From assembly GCA_016777545.1 (NCBI GenBank), contig JADHRH010000004.1:1-25472 (forward strand): a stretch of DNA of 25,472 nt. Direction: 5' to 3'. Positions 13,070 to 22,417 of this stretch are shown one piece after another. Origin of the DNA: Candidatus Pelagibacter sp. (lineage in GTDB: Bacteria; Pseudomonadota; Alphaproteobacteria; Pelagibacterales; Pelagibacteraceae). Position 1 is the first letter of the stretch. Every line of letters starts with the position of its first letter. The notes beneath the pieces were generated by a model, which did no database searches, had not been told where the DNA came from, and was given only the letters and a program-made list of their open reading frames with translations. A program made the position numbers and the translations under genes.

Positions 13070-13783
13070 ATGAAAAAATTTCTTTCCATAATAACCATAT
13101 TCACTTTATCTTTTTATATATTGGTTGAATTTATAGGAGATAGATTAATTAAAAATATATTAGAAGATAATATCTCAAGTTCATTAAATAGAGAAGTATC
13201 AATTAAAAAATTAAGTATTGATTATTTAAGTGGTGAAGCTCGTGCAAATAACATTAAGATACTTAACAAAAAGTTTGATGGTAATTTAGTAGAAGTAGAT
13301 TTTGTTAAAGTAAATTTAGATACATTCTCAATTTTTTCTAATGATATATTGATTAACGATGTTCAATTAAACAATATAAATTTAAATTATTATTTTAAAT
13401 TTTCTGACAGAATTACTTCAGACAATCTAAGAAATCTTCAACAAGATCTTGAATTTAAAAATACCGACTCTCAATCAAGCAAATACTTTAATATCAAAAA
13501 CCTAGATGCTAAAAATATTAATTTAGCCGTATTATCTTCTGATTTTGATTTTGAAAAAACCTTTTCAATTAATGATATGAATTTTAAAGATATTGGTAAT
13601 ACTAAGGATAGTAAAAACTACAAAGATATTTTAAAAAAAGTATTTAAAGACATGGTGGTTGATGTGCGAGAAAAAATAATGAGTAATAATTTATTAGACG
13701 CTGTTAAAAATTTAGATATCAAGCAAATAGAGGATAAAGTAAAAGACAAATTAAAGAACAAGCTGAAAGGTTTGATTAACTAA
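13070..13783 (+). CDS. AsmA-like membrane-anchored protein, function unknown
   Basis: A 237-residue protein with an N-terminal membrane helix (about 5-20, SIITIFTLSFYILVEF) and a periplasmic part resembling the start of AsmA/DUF748-type proteins: a helix ending ISSSLNREVSIKKLSIDYLSG, then alternating hydrophobic strands (NNIKILNK, VDFVKVNLDTFSIFSNDILI, VQLNNINLNYYFKF). Such proteins are tied to envelope lipid or outer-membrane homeostasis, but this one is much shorter than AsmA and ends in a Lys-rich helix. A GTG at 13064 is in frame two codons upstream; the ATG (MKKFLS) is preferred. It follows pilD after about 65 bases and is directly followed by a small membrane protein. A link to pilus assembly is only suggested by position. 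Confidence 0.55.
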   Translation: MKKFLSIITIFTLSFYILVEFIGDRLIKNILEDNISSSLNREVSIKKLSIDYLSGEARANNIKILNKKFDGNLVEVDFVKVNLDTFSIFSNDILINDVQLNNINLNYYFKFSDRITSDNLRNLQQDLEFKNTDSQSSKYFNIKNLDAKNINLAVLSSDFDFEKTFSINDMNFKDIGNTKDSKNYKDILKKVFKDMVVDVREKIMSNNLLDAVKNLDIKQIEDKVKDKLKNKLKGLIN

Positions 13784-13993
13784 ATGAATACTTTTTTATT
13801 TATCAACATTATTATTGCATCATTAAATATATTCATTTTAGTTTATGCGTATTCTTTAAATTTTTTTCCAATCAAATGGAGAAAAAAAATAAAACAGGAC
13901 TCAATTGTTGGTTTAGCAATTATATTTATAACCATGCTTGATATGTTTGTTTGGGTTATATATTCCTATTTTGCGTTGTTTTCAGCTTCTTAA
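13784..13993 (+). CDS. Small two-helix membrane protein, unknown
   Basis: A 69-residue protein whose ATG touches the TAA of the preceding gene (TAAATG), implying coupled translation. Two hydrophobic segments, about 4-28 (FLFINIIIASLNIFILVYAY) and 43-66 (VGLAIIFITMLDMFVWVIYS), are separated by a basic loop (KWRKKIKQ). The basic loop suggests both termini face the periplasm. I do not recognise the family. It ends 31 bases before the convergent pilY1 stop; the gap holds only a bulged AT-rich hairpin. Confidence 0.6.
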   Translation: MNTFLFINIIIASLNIFILVYAYSLNFFPIKWRKKIKQDSIVGLAIIFITMLDMFVWVIYSYFALFSAS

Positions 13994-14024
13994 AGTCACT
14001 TGTGAGAGAGTGTTATAACTTTAA

Positions 14025-17000
14025 TTAATATCCTGTATCTCTCCAACCACCTGTATTTGATAAAACCTCTCCAGGAACAGCTATAACAGAATATAAAGTA
14101 TCACTGTCTTCACTAGGTCCTGCAACGTTTGCGTAAAGTTTGTCACCAAATATTACTAATTCAGATAAAACTCCTTCTCTAATGAATGTACAGTTACTTC
14201 CGTTAGCTTCTGCACCTTTAACAAGTTTATGTGAATTATTTGTTCCGCATTCATCATCTGCTACACAAATATATGCATTTCCAATATTACATCGATTAGA
14301 TCCTGGAGGCGGTTCATAAACTGGAAAATACACTTGTCCTTTAAATAAAGTTGGTGGGGCAGATGCTTTTCTGTGTGAATTATTATCGCCTGGTGTATCT
14401 AAATGGATTACCCAGGCACTTTCTGCAGAGTCTGGGCAAAGAGCACCATCAGTATCTCCTGTAACATCTGAGCAAACAGTTGCATTATCAATCGATTTAG
14501 CGTTATCAGCTCCTTGATGAGCTGTGGATGTAAAAGCTTGATCATTAAATGAAGGAATAGTAACTCCATTTAAATGTTTAAAATAAGGATAATCAAAATC
14601 TCTAATCCCATATAAAATATTATCCATATTTCTATTTATATCTCCAAGTTTATTAAAGTCTCCAGTACCACCAAACAACCAAAAATCTTTTGTAGTAACT
14701 CCTACTCCTGCATCCATTGAGAAAAAAGTATATCGTTTATTGGTAGTACTAGCGTTTAATCTAAATAATGTTGTTTGATCAAATAATTTAGCATCATTTT
14801 TTGTAGAGTCTGTTAAATTTATTTTAGTAATTTTTCCTTCTCTATCATTAATATAAACCATTGCCCCACGCCAAGGAATTCCAAATCCTGTATCAGGGGT
14901 GATCACAAGTGGAGAAGTTGGAACCGCATTATTAATATCACTACCGTTAGGGGTTTCAATTATATCATTTCCAAGAGCCACACCTGCTGGCGATGTATCA
15001 ACAATTGTAATTGGTCCACCGTTTTGATCTCCACCGTAAAGTTTTCCTGGCTCATCCATGTTATCTAATTCAACCATAAACAAAGCAGAGCCCGCACATA
15101 AATTATTATTAGCCATCCCTGCACCCATAATTGCAACATATTTATCATTTGCTGGGTCTTCTCTCTCTGCTTCAATGTCTGATGGTAATCTTACAATTCT
15201 TGGTGTTGACCAAGTCTCACCTAATTTACTATAGTCAAAGAAAGGATCAATTCCAGAAGATGATGTGCATGAGGTTTGAACAAATATATTTGTTGTTTCT
15301 CTTGTTTCATTAACACTTCCACCTGGATTATAAATTTTATCTTCATCAAAAGTAATTACAAATTGACCATCGATCATTCTTGCATCTGAAAATTCTACTG
15401 GCAAAAATTCACCATCAACCATTTCTGAAACATTTATCATGTTTTGAGGTATGGATTGATTATTTGGGGTATTAAAAGATATATCACTAAAAGTGAAAGT
15501 TCTTCCTATATAACAAGAAGCAGTTCCAGCAGTTTTAAATTCTCCGGTCACATCAGCATCAGACTGACATACAGCAATTGCATCTTGATTAGTAGTTGTC
15601 TCCGAGTCGATGGCTTCATCAGCAGTAACAGCTTCATTTAAATTTGATTGCGCTTTTAGGGCTTCATCTGAAGCAGATATTTCTGCAGAGCTTGAAAAAT
15701 ACTCTAATTCTCTAACTTCTCCTTCGTTGTCCATGATATATACAACATTATTGATATAATCATTATATACACTGAACATATGCATTGGTCCTAAACCATC
15801 TCTTACTAGTGGAGTGGTTACATCTAATACTGAAAAACCAGATCCACCTCTTCCAAACGGTTGGAATAATATGGTATGCCAACTTGCCGAACCTTCGACA
15901 TCACCCTCTGGAGTTAAGCCTTTCATAAACACATCATGGACAACTGGAGAGCCGTCTACTCCAAACACTGCATTACTACCTCCCTTAAATCCATCAATTG
16001 CTCCGTCAAGTCTGGAGTTAATTAATGTAGGTAATTTTCCAATTAAAAAGGGTGGTAAGAATGCCCATTCTTCATTTCCTGTTTCAGCAGAAAAAGCATG
16101 GAGTAATCCACTGTTAGAACCTGCATATAAAATATTTCTTCTGTTTGATTGTGAAGATTTAAAGGCTTGATAATTATTTATAGTTCTAAAGTAAGCTTCT
16201 TGGTTATTATCAGTAAACTGGGTATTTCCATCTGGTGCGCCAATTTCAATTAATTGAGAATGATATATATCTCCAAGAACATGGCTTCTTAATTCTGTAG
16301 TGTCACAATCTCCATCATAATCAAAAAAATCTTGACCAGCTAAAAAACGTAGAATTCCATCTCGCTCATCATCTGTGGTATCATCTCCACCACATTTTGA
16401 TGTTGAAGAATGATAATTTCTAAGAACATATCCTAGTCTTTCCATCTCAGGTTCTAAAGTTGGTGCAGTAGCCTCATTAACGTTATCCCAATTTCCTAAA
16501 TAATCTAAACTTTGATCTGCAATGGGTGTCCATATATTTCTGCTATCAGCTGTACCAGGATCTGTTGGCCCGCCAGCTGCTTGCGTTCTTACTCGAGCTG
16601 CTGCATCCCAGTTTCCTGGTGCGTTAGGATCATGATCAACTGTTCCATCTGCATTTAAAGTTTTCCTCAATATGGTTCCTTTCCACTCTCCAAATTGTTC
16701 ATAAGCAAATTGCGCTTGGTATAATGAACCCCCTTGTTGAATGGTTGCTGTAATGGATGGTGCGGTAAATGCTAATCGCTCAGCTAAAATTTGTCTAATT
16801 TTCTGCTGAAGCTCAGTCTGAAGTTCCAGAGGGGTAGTGGCTACAATAGTTTGTTCACAATCTTCACCCCCTGCTGCATCACATGAACCAACTAAAGCTA
16901 ATTCATTAAATCTATTCATACCACTAGCACTTATTCCATCTCCATAAGCAACCATCAAAGTTTTAATTCCTAATTCCTCTCTCATTCTCGTAAGTCTGCC

Positions 17001-18743
17001 TGCCGTACGCCCTTGAAAACTAGTTGAAGCAGTTCCTGTACCAGTCATCTCACCATCACCAATAACAATTACATAATTTAACTGACAGTCAGAGTTTGGG
17101 TCATGAGGAGAAATTATGGGATCAAAAAAATAATCATGAGCAATCTGAGAAAATGCTTCAGAGTCTGTGCCCCACTCCACTCCTAATCTCTCAACAACAG
17201 GAATAGCGTTACCAGCACCCTCTGGACCAATTCCAACATTTAAACAAGAATTACCAGTACATATTCTGCTTCGACCAGCAGGATGATTGCCGGACCAACC
17301 TCCATAATAATTGCAAGAAGTACCATTACCATGGCAATATTTGCCACCTCTGCTTCCGGTTTTTCCCTGACTACCTTCGCCAGCGTTCCAGTGACCAAAA
17401 CCAAAATTAGCACCACTAGTTAAAGTACTATCTGTTAAAACGGCAATAATTGCTGCTTTTGCTCCGTCTAGTCTTGTTATTTTTGGCCCACCATATTGAA
17501 TTTGCCAAGCTGTATTTCTATTTGCAGATGTAAAATTAGCTTCTGTTAATTCATCAACATAACTATTATGACTAAATAAAATTCTCCCACCAGATTTACT
17601 TATAGCAGTTAGTGCATTTGTAACTCTAACGCTATCAGCAGCTAAATTTCCAGCAGCTTGACCAGCGTTTGAAAGTGAACTAGCGGTTCCTAGACCGGTA
17701 ATACGTGTACAAATGTTGTACCCAGCAGTCCATTGTACTCTTACAAGTTCTCTTCCGCTACCTCCTACAAAAAAAATATCATCGTCATTGCTAGATAACT
17801 CAAATTGTGTAATTTGGTTTATAGTTGAGTTACGGCTAGCACGACACTCCTTTTTTTCACCCCAGGCATATGAAATTACATTTTGTCCTCCAACATTTCT
17901 TGTTGCATATTCATAAAGATTCCCATCATCAGAAATATACATTCTTGTAGAGTCGCTATTTAATCTATAACGGTTTCCGTCATATATTCTGCCCCACACA
18001 TCCGTTTGACCTTTACCTGTACCTGTAATTTCTTCGCAATCAGCTTGATTTAGATTACAGGTCATTTGAAAAGCATTTCTTCTACCCGATCTACCAAAAA
18101 CTCCTACAATAATATGTCCTGCTGCATTAGCACTAATGTCCATACCGCGAATATGTTTTACACTATTTACCGTTAGTGCAAGTCTACATCTATATTGTGT
18201 ATCAAGGGCAATAACTGCAACAGAAGAGGACCTATCATCAAATTGAACAGCAAATAAAAGATTTTCGTTACTGATATTAGTTCCTGGAACAGTTACTCCT
18301 GTTACATAGCGAGCTTCATGATATTTTCTAGTTGTAGAAATAAGATGATTAAATGTTCTGGATCCATCCCTTAAACGGTAATCACATCGTTGAACAGTAG
18401 TGCTTCCTGCCCACCAAGTATCTCTTGTATAAGATCCTCCCCATTGATTGGTTCCAGTAAAGTTAATTCTCTCACCAGCAGAATTAAAAAGATATAATCC
18501 TCCCAGCTTTCCATCGGCACTTGTTAAAACCCTATTTCCATTTCCATCAATTGTAGCAGAGCTTATAGCAGGAATACCATCTCCTAATGTACGACTCATA
18601 CTAGCAGAGCTATCTAATAAAATTAAAATATTAGCTGGTACATCCCCTTCACCTGATCCAGGTGGCAATGGTTTTGCATAAGATGTTTGATTAAAATTAA
18701 TAATTAAAATTAATAAACTAAATAATTTAAATAATATTTTCAT
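14025..18743 (-). CDS. pilY1: PilY1-like pilus tip adhesin with split von Willebrand A domain
   Basis: A 1572-residue secreted protein, longer than typical PilY1 (about 1160 residues in Pseudomonas). A signal peptide ends near SYA (21-23). The metal-site motif of a von Willebrand A domain, LLDSSASMS, is at 43-50, but the next recognisable element of that fold, TRLDGAKAAIIAVLTDS, does not come until about 420; the domain continues to VIVIGDGEMTG near 555 and LMVAYGDG near 595. Residues about 52-418 are thus an insertion, Cys-containing and rich in short strands. The C-terminal PilC/PilY1 beta-propeller starts around 815 (RSHVLGDIYHSQLIEIG) and includes NILYAGSNSGLLHAFSAETG near 880. PilY1 caps the pilus with the minor pilins and controls adhesion and retraction. 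It is last in the pilT operon, three bases after the preceding gene. Confidence 0.9.
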   Translation of the reverse strand: MKILFKLFSLLILIINFNQTSYAKPLPPGSGEGDVPANILILLDSSASMSRTLGDGIPAISSATIDGNGNRVLTSADGKLGGLYLFNSAGERINFTGTNQWGGSYTRDTWWAGSTTVQRCDYRLRDGSRTFNHLISTTRKYHEARYVTGVTVPGTNISNENLLFAVQFDDRSSSVAVIALDTQYRCRLALTVNSVKHIRGMDISANAAGHIIVGVFGRSGRRNAFQMTCNLNQADCEEITGTGKGQTDVWGRIYDGNRYRLNSDSTRMYISDDGNLYEYATRNVGGQNVISYAWGEKKECRASRNSTINQITQFELSSNDDDIFFVGGSGRELVRVQWTAGYNICTRITGLGTASSLSNAGQAAGNLAADSVRVTNALTAISKSGGRILFSHNSYVDELTEANFTSANRNTAWQIQYGGPKITRLDGAKAAIIAVLTDSTLTSGANFGFGHWNAGEGSQGKTGSRGGKYCHGNGTSCNYYGGWSGNHPAGRSRICTGNSCLNVGIGPEGAGNAIPVVERLGVEWGTDSEAFSQIAHDYFFDPIISPHDPNSDCQLNYVIVIGDGEMTGTGTASTSFQGRTAGRLTRMREELGIKTLMVAYGDGISASGMNRFNELALVGSCDAAGGEDCEQTIVATTPLELQTELQQKIRQILAERLAFTAPSITATIQQGGSLYQAQFAYEQFGEWKGTILRKTLNADGTVDHDPNAPGNWDAAARVRTQAAGGPTDPGTADSRNIWTPIADQSLDYLGNWDNVNEATAPTLEPEMERLGYVLRNYHSSTSKCGGDDTTDDERDGILRFLAGQDFFDYDGDCDTTELRSHVLGDIYHSQLIEIGAPDGNTQFTDNNQEAYFRTINNYQAFKSSQSNRRNILYAGSNSGLLHAFSAETGNEEWAFLPPFLIGKLPTLINSRLDGAIDGFKGGSNAVFGVDGSPVVHDVFMKGLTPEGDVEGSASWHTILFQPFGRGGSGFSVLDVTTPLVRDGLGPMHMFSVYNDYINNVVYIMDNEGEVRELEYFSSSAEISASDEALKAQSNLNEAVTADEAIDSETTTNQDAIAVCQSDADVTGEFKTAGTASCYIGRTFTFSDISFNTPNNQSIPQNMINVSEMVDGEFLPVEFSDARMIDGQFVITFDEDKIYNPGGSVNETRETTNIFVQTSCTSSSGIDPFFDYSKLGETWSTPRIVRLPSDIEAEREDPANDKYVAIMGAGMANNNLCAGSALFMVELDNMDEPGKLYGGDQNGGPITIVDTSPAGVALGNDIIETPNGSDINNAVPTSPLVITPDTGFGIPWRGAMVYINDREGKITKINLTDSTKNDAKLFDQTTLFRLNASTTNKRYTFFSMDAGVGVTTKDFWLFGGTGDFNKLGDINRNMDNILYGIRDFDYPYFKHLNGVTIPSFNDQAFTSTAHQGADNAKSIDNATVCSDVTGDTDGALCPDSAESAWVIHLDTPGDNNSHRKASAPPTLFKGQVYFPVYEPPPGSNRCNIGNAYICVADDECGTNNSHKLVKGAEANGSNCTFIREGVLSELVIFGDKLYANVAGPSEDSDTLYSVIAVPGEVLSNTGGWRDTGY

Positions 18744-18746
18744 AAA

Positions 18747-19271
18747 TTAAAAAAACTTTATGACATTAGGTCCGAATAAAAATGAATCAAACTCTGGCTT
18801 TGTAATAATTAACATTTCATAAATTCCACTTGAATCACTAACTCTACCATAAATGACGTCATCACCAAAAGATGACAAAGATATAGCCCCTGTCCACTCT
18901 TCATCAAAATCTACTTCACTTTTGTACCCTAAATGTGTTTTTGCAAAGTCTATGATTTTGTTATTTTTTGCTTCACCCAAAGCACCTTCAATTTCAGTTC
19001 CAATGAGTTTTCCTTCTTTAATAAATACTTTTAAAACACTATTTTCTAATTGAGAATTTTCACATAAATTTAAACTGTCATATTCTTTAACGTAGGTAGC
19101 AGTTGGATCACCACCACCCGGAGGCTCGTCTAAATTATCATATTTTTCAATGATGCTTGAAACTGGGGTACCAATTTGTTCTTTTAAAAATTCACACGCC
19201 CCACTCATACTTAATGAACTGAAATATAAAAAAAGTGATAACAGTCCAATAAAGATATTTTTCATTATCAT
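18747..19271 (-). CDS. Secreted or lipid-anchored small protein between pilX and pilY1, unknown
   Basis: A 174-residue protein with an N-terminal signal sequence (hydrophobic residues 5-20) and Cys26 in SMSGACEF. That could be a poor lipobox, or Cys26 may pair with Cys70, the only other Cys seen. The segment EQIGTPVSSIIEKYDNL vaguely recalls small BamE-like folds but is not enough for assignment. A second ATG two codons downstream (19265) is an equal start candidate; neither has a clear ribosome binding site. It lies 63 bases after pilX and three bases before pilY1, so it is probably co-expressed with the tip proteins and could be a PilY1 chaperone or minor-complex partner; this is inference from position. 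Confidence 0.65.
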   Translation of the reverse strand: MIMKNIFIGLLSLFLYFSSLSMSGACEFLKEQIGTPVSSIIEKYDNLDEPPGGGDPTATYVKEYDSLNLCENSQLENSVLKVFIKEGKLIGTEIEGALGEAKNNKIIDFAKTHLGYKSEVDFDEEWTGAISLSSFGDDVIYGRVSDSSGIYEMLIITKPEFDSFLFGPNVIKFF

Positions 19272-19334
19272 TAATAATAGCTAATATTTTAAAAGATTGT
19301 AAATAAACTAATGATGTTGGTGTTCATTTTGTGT

Positions 19335-20108
19335 TTAACTAGATAAAATAATTAAAGTTTCTAAAGGAATTAATATTTCAGGATCCTCAAATTCACCTAA
19401 TTCTGCGCCCTTAGGCATTAAATATCCACAACCATATATTCTATAAGCTGTTCCTTGTCTTTGAGCGTTAGTAGAGGTTTTTTTAAGACTAGCCCCTGCT
19501 CCTTTAAAGGTAGAGGAACCAACATTAATTGAAAAAAACTCATATCTATACCTTTTTAAATATTCTTTTTCTTTTTCTGCATCATCTGCCTCTAATCCTA
19601 CATCACTTGGGGTATTTAAAATTGGCTCAATTAAACTTCCAAAATTTTGATTGGTAAAATGATCTGTAACTAAAGTTAGATTTCCCCCACTATCATTTCT
19701 AATTAAATTTCTAAAACTTTTAAAACAAGGAGTTTCTACAGGAGTAAGAGTATTTCTAGGAGTATCTCTTCCATCTGTATTTCTTGCAAAGCCATTAATT
19801 GCTGTGGCTGTAAGTTGCTCAATATAATTATTGTGAGCAGTAATCTCTGTAGGTGTAGATCCAACTGGTGGTGTGGTAATCGTACTCACTTCTGTCCAAG
19901 GTCCGATCATTCTATTAATTATTCTTTTCTCTGCTTCAATTAAGGCATGTTCGGCAACATAAAAAGTTTGTTGATATTGATCACTAGTATTATTGCTTTG
20001 ATGATCCCCTGAAGAAATTACAATTAAAGCGCCTCCCATCAACGACATTACTAATAACATCACAAGTGATAAAATTAGTGTAAATCCATTTTGATTATTT
20101 TTTTTCAT
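19335..20108 (-). CDS. pilX: Minor pilin / assembly protein PilX
   Basis: A 257-residue prepilin-like protein. Leader MKKNNQNG, cleavage after Gly8 (G^FTLILSLVMLLVMSLMGGA), and a long hydrophobic helix lacking the usual Glu at mature position 5 (Leu instead), a feature shared with GspK-like minor pseudopilins that cap the fibre. The stretch QTFYVAEHALIEAEKRI (47-63) is the PilX N-terminal pattern. The C-terminal part has two widely spaced Cys. It overlaps pilW by one base (TAATG) and precedes the unknown secreted protein and pilY1. In known systems PilX works with PilV, PilW, FimU/FimT and PilY1 to prime assembly. Confidence 0.85.
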   Translation of the reverse strand: MKKNNQNGFTLILSLVMLLVMSLMGGALIVISSGDHQSNNTSDQYQQTFYVAEHALIEAEKRIINRMIGPWTEVSTITTPPVGSTPTEITAHNNYIEQLTATAINGFARNTDGRDTPRNTLTPVETPCFKSFRNLIRNDSGGNLTLVTDHFTNQNFGSLIEPILNTPSDVGLEADDAEKEKEYLKRYRYEFFSINVGSSTFKGAGASLKKTSTNAQRQGTAYRIYGCGYLMPKGAELGEFEDPEILIPLETLIILSS

Positions 20109-21040
20109 TAAAATATATCCTGTCCAACAATATTTCTTGTGTATACGGTCACCACTACATTATCTCTTAAGTTTCTATCTGAAAAAGATCTTATCGTTCT
20201 AGAAAATCCACTTAATTGTCTTTCATTTCCTGTCCTACTTTCAAATCTAAAGAAAGGCTTTTCAGAAATAAATGCGATCCTAATATCGACCGCTCTAATT
20301 TTATATAAATTTCCCCTCGAAGCTTCAGAAGTTGTATTTGGGTAAGGGCTTAAAACTTTTCCATTTTGATCTAGTGCAATAAATTCCATATCTTCAACAT
20401 AATCTCTTACTAATTCATTGTGATAACACTCGGAACAATCTGAAACCCAACTTCCAGTTTCTTGACCAATATTTTGTTGCCAACTAATTTTGGATTTGTA
20501 TATGCCGTATCTTGGATTTATAGGGCCATCAGCATTAGAACCATCTGATAGTGGATTTGCAAAATAAGTTAACTTATATCTTTTGTAAGGTTGAGTAGCA
20601 TCGTTTTGATTAAAATCATCATAAACAATATGAATTTTATCACAGCAAGTATCATCTAAGTTATGTTTTGGAGTTGGGGTAGCAATAGCATCACTAAGTG
20701 AATGTCCAAGTTCATTTGGAATTATCACAATTGGATCATGGCTATCTTTTACCGTAGTAGCACCACCAACGAACTCTAAATAACTTTCTGTTGGAAAGCC
20801 TAAATCATTATCACCCAAATAATATTTAAATCCTGCCATTCGTGTATCTCGAATTAATAACTCGATTAAATCTCTAGAGGATCTGCTTACTTTAGCTTTT
20901 TCTAACACTTGAGTGTAAGTTGAATTTACAATTGAATAAGTTGAATAAATTGCAGCCATCATTATCGATGACACCACCACACTAATTAAAATCTCAATTA
21001 ATGTAAGACCTGCTATAGATTTTAAATTTTTTTTATTCAT
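20108..21040 (-). CDS. pilW: Minor pilin PilW
   Basis: A 310-residue prepilin, the size and pattern of PilW. Leader MNKKNLKSIAG, cleavage after Gly11 (G^LTLIEILISVVVSSIMMAA) with Glu at mature position 5, followed by VSRSSRDLIELLIRDTRMAGF, a typical PilW stretch. Cys pairs in DDTCCDK and SDCSECY suggest disulfides in the globular domain. The C-terminal region (VDIRIAFISEKPFF...NVVVTVYTRN) is also PilW-like. It overlaps pilV by four bases and pilX by one, so these minor pilins are translated as a coupled block. Confidence 0.9.
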   Translation of the reverse strand: MNKKNLKSIAGLTLIEILISVVVSSIMMAAIYSTYSIVNSTYTQVLEKAKVSRSSRDLIELLIRDTRMAGFKYYLGDNDLGFPTESYLEFVGGATTVKDSHDPIVIIPNELGHSLSDAIATPTPKHNLDDTCCDKIHIVYDDFNQNDATQPYKRYKLTYFANPLSDGSNADGPINPRYGIYKSKISWQQNIGQETGSWVSDCSECYHNELVRDYVEDMEFIALDQNGKVLSPYPNTTSEASRGNLYKIRAVDIRIAFISEKPFFRFESRTGNERQLSGFSRTIRSFSDRNLRDNVVVTVYTRNIVGQDIF

Positions 21041-21687
21041 TGTTTGAGTTTATAGTCTGACTGAAAATATATAAATTTTCTTTTTTTACCTTCATTTAAT
21101 TTCATCTCCACTCTACCGATGTACAAAGGCTCATCTGTGATAGAATCTAATTTATAATCACACGCATCCCACTTACATATTTCAAATACTTGCAATTTTT
21201 TTTCTTCAGTTGTGCTTTTACATTTTAAAAATCTATTTTCTTCAAATATAGTATTCCACTTAGTTTGTTTATTTCGAGGAGCATCCACTTGTTGAGTTTC
21301 ATAGATGTTTTGTTTATTCTCAGTTGGTGTAGTGGTATCAGAACTACTTCCACCACAGTTTAAATCTGCACTCCAACCATTGTCACTTAGATGCTTTGAA
21401 AATGTATTTAATGTGTCACCATCTAGTGATGCGGTCCCATCAGTACTATAGATTATATTTTCATTATCAGAATTTACTCCATAGAAAGAATTTTTACTTC
21501 CAATGACGTCTTCTACTATCATCTCAGTTAAAAAATTTGCCTTAGTTCTATCTCCTGAATTATCTATTGATTGAACGGAAAAATTTGTCATTTGTAAAAT
21601 TGAAACAAATCCAATTCCAATAATCACAACTGAGACAAGTGCTTCTATTAAAGAAAGTCCGGAAATATTATGTTTTTGTTTTTTCAT
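21037..21687 (-). CDS. pilV: Minor pilin PilV
   Basis: A prepilin of 216 residues when begun at the ATG at 21687. This start gives a normal leader, MKKQKHNISG, with cleavage after Gly10 (G^LSLIEALVSVVIIGIGF) and Glu at mature position 5. An ATG 16 codons upstream (21735) would give an overlong leader inside the fimT gene and is less likely. The mature helix with FVSILQMTNFSVQSID and the following LTEMIVEDVIGSK fit PilV. The ATG is four bases after the fimT stop (TAACAAGATG), and the stop overlaps the pilW start. Several Cys are present in the globular part. Confidence 0.85.
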   Translation of the reverse strand: MKKQKHNISGLSLIEALVSVVIIGIGFVSILQMTNFSVQSIDNSGDRTKANFLTEMIVEDVIGSKNSFYGVNSDNENIIYSTDGTASLDGDTLNTFSKHLSDNGWSADLNCGGSSSDTTTPTENKQNIYETQQVDAPRNKQTKWNTIFEENRFLKCKSTTEEKKLQVFEICKWDACDYKLDSITDEPLYIGRVEMKLNEGKKRKFIYFQSDYKLKQ

Positions 21688-21691
21688 CTTG

Positions 21692-22417
21692 TTATTGTTT
21701 AACCCAATCAGAATTTCTTGTATCCCATTTTTCAAGTATCACATTGCCAAATCTTGACCATTCAATAACATATAAATGATCATGCTCTGAGGCAGGTATT
21801 CCATTGGTATCAACATCACAACTTGATCGATCATTTGTTCTTCTGCAAATAAATAAAGTATTATCTACAGATCTTGCAACATCTCCCTCTTCAGGCAAGG
21901 ATGATTGTAATTTGCCTGCACCACTGTACCATTTTTCATTTTTACTAAAACAAATAGCTCCATCATCCCCTTCCCAAGAGGTCGCCATATTATCATAAGT
22001 AATTTGTCTTACTTCAACATTATCAGCACCTTGATCTGGATCATCATCCCAATATGCATCGTCTGTTATATTACATCGATCACCAATTTTTGCCCACCAG
22101 TCACTAGTTCCATCATTTAACAAACTTGCTAGTTTTTCTGGTTTCATTCCTTTTGATGTAACAATTAAATTTCTTTCTGCGCCATTCACTTCTTCTAATA
22201 TATGTACTTGAACAAATGCATATTGACCTCTTTGAACTTGTGAATTTATTCCTTCGATTAAAGATTTTATGCTAAGTACTGCGCTTCTAGTCTCTCTATC
22301 TTTTCGCCATTCAGAAAAATTGGGATAACCTATGGCTGAGATGACGCCAATAAGTGCAACGACAACAATTAATTCAAGGACGTTAAATCCTTTAATCTTC
22401 TCGTCCTGCACTCGCAT
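21692..22417 (-). CDS. Minor pilin FimT/GspH family
   Basis: A 241-residue prepilin. Leader MRVQDEKIKG, cleavage after Gly10 (G^FNVLELIVVVALIGVISAIG), Glu at mature position 5, then YPNFSEWRKDRETRSAVLSIKSLIEGINSQVQRG, the long alpha helix and start of the GspH/FimT domain. It overlaps the 3' end of the retraction ATPase gene by 26 bases in another frame and is followed at once by pilV. In related clusters FimT/FimU primes pilus assembly, and FimT of some bacteria binds DNA during uptake; whether this one does cannot be judged from the sequence. Confidence 0.85.
   Translation of the reverse strand: MRVQDEKIKGFNVLELIVVVALIGVISAIGYPNFSEWRKDRETRSAVLSIKSLIEGINSQVQRGQYAFVQVHILEEVNGAERNLIVTSKGMKPEKLASLLNDGTSDWWAKIGDRCNITDDAYWDDDPDQGADNVEVRQITYDNMATSWEGDDGAICFSKNEKWYSGAGKLQSSLPEEGDVARSVDNTLFICRRTNDRSSCDVDTNGIPASEHDHLYVIEWSRFGNVILEKWDTRNSDWVKQ

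Noticed and set aside
13992..14022. Bidirectional terminator between the small membrane gene and pilY1
   Set aside because: AAAGT-CACT / AGTG-TTATA-ACTTT forms only a bulged, weak hairpin without a U run on either strand.
15131..18681. Several plus-strand ORFs of 60-118 codons inside pilY1
   Set aside because: All lie antisense within one long coherent coding sequence with recognisable PilY1 motifs; none shows a domain or good initiation signal.
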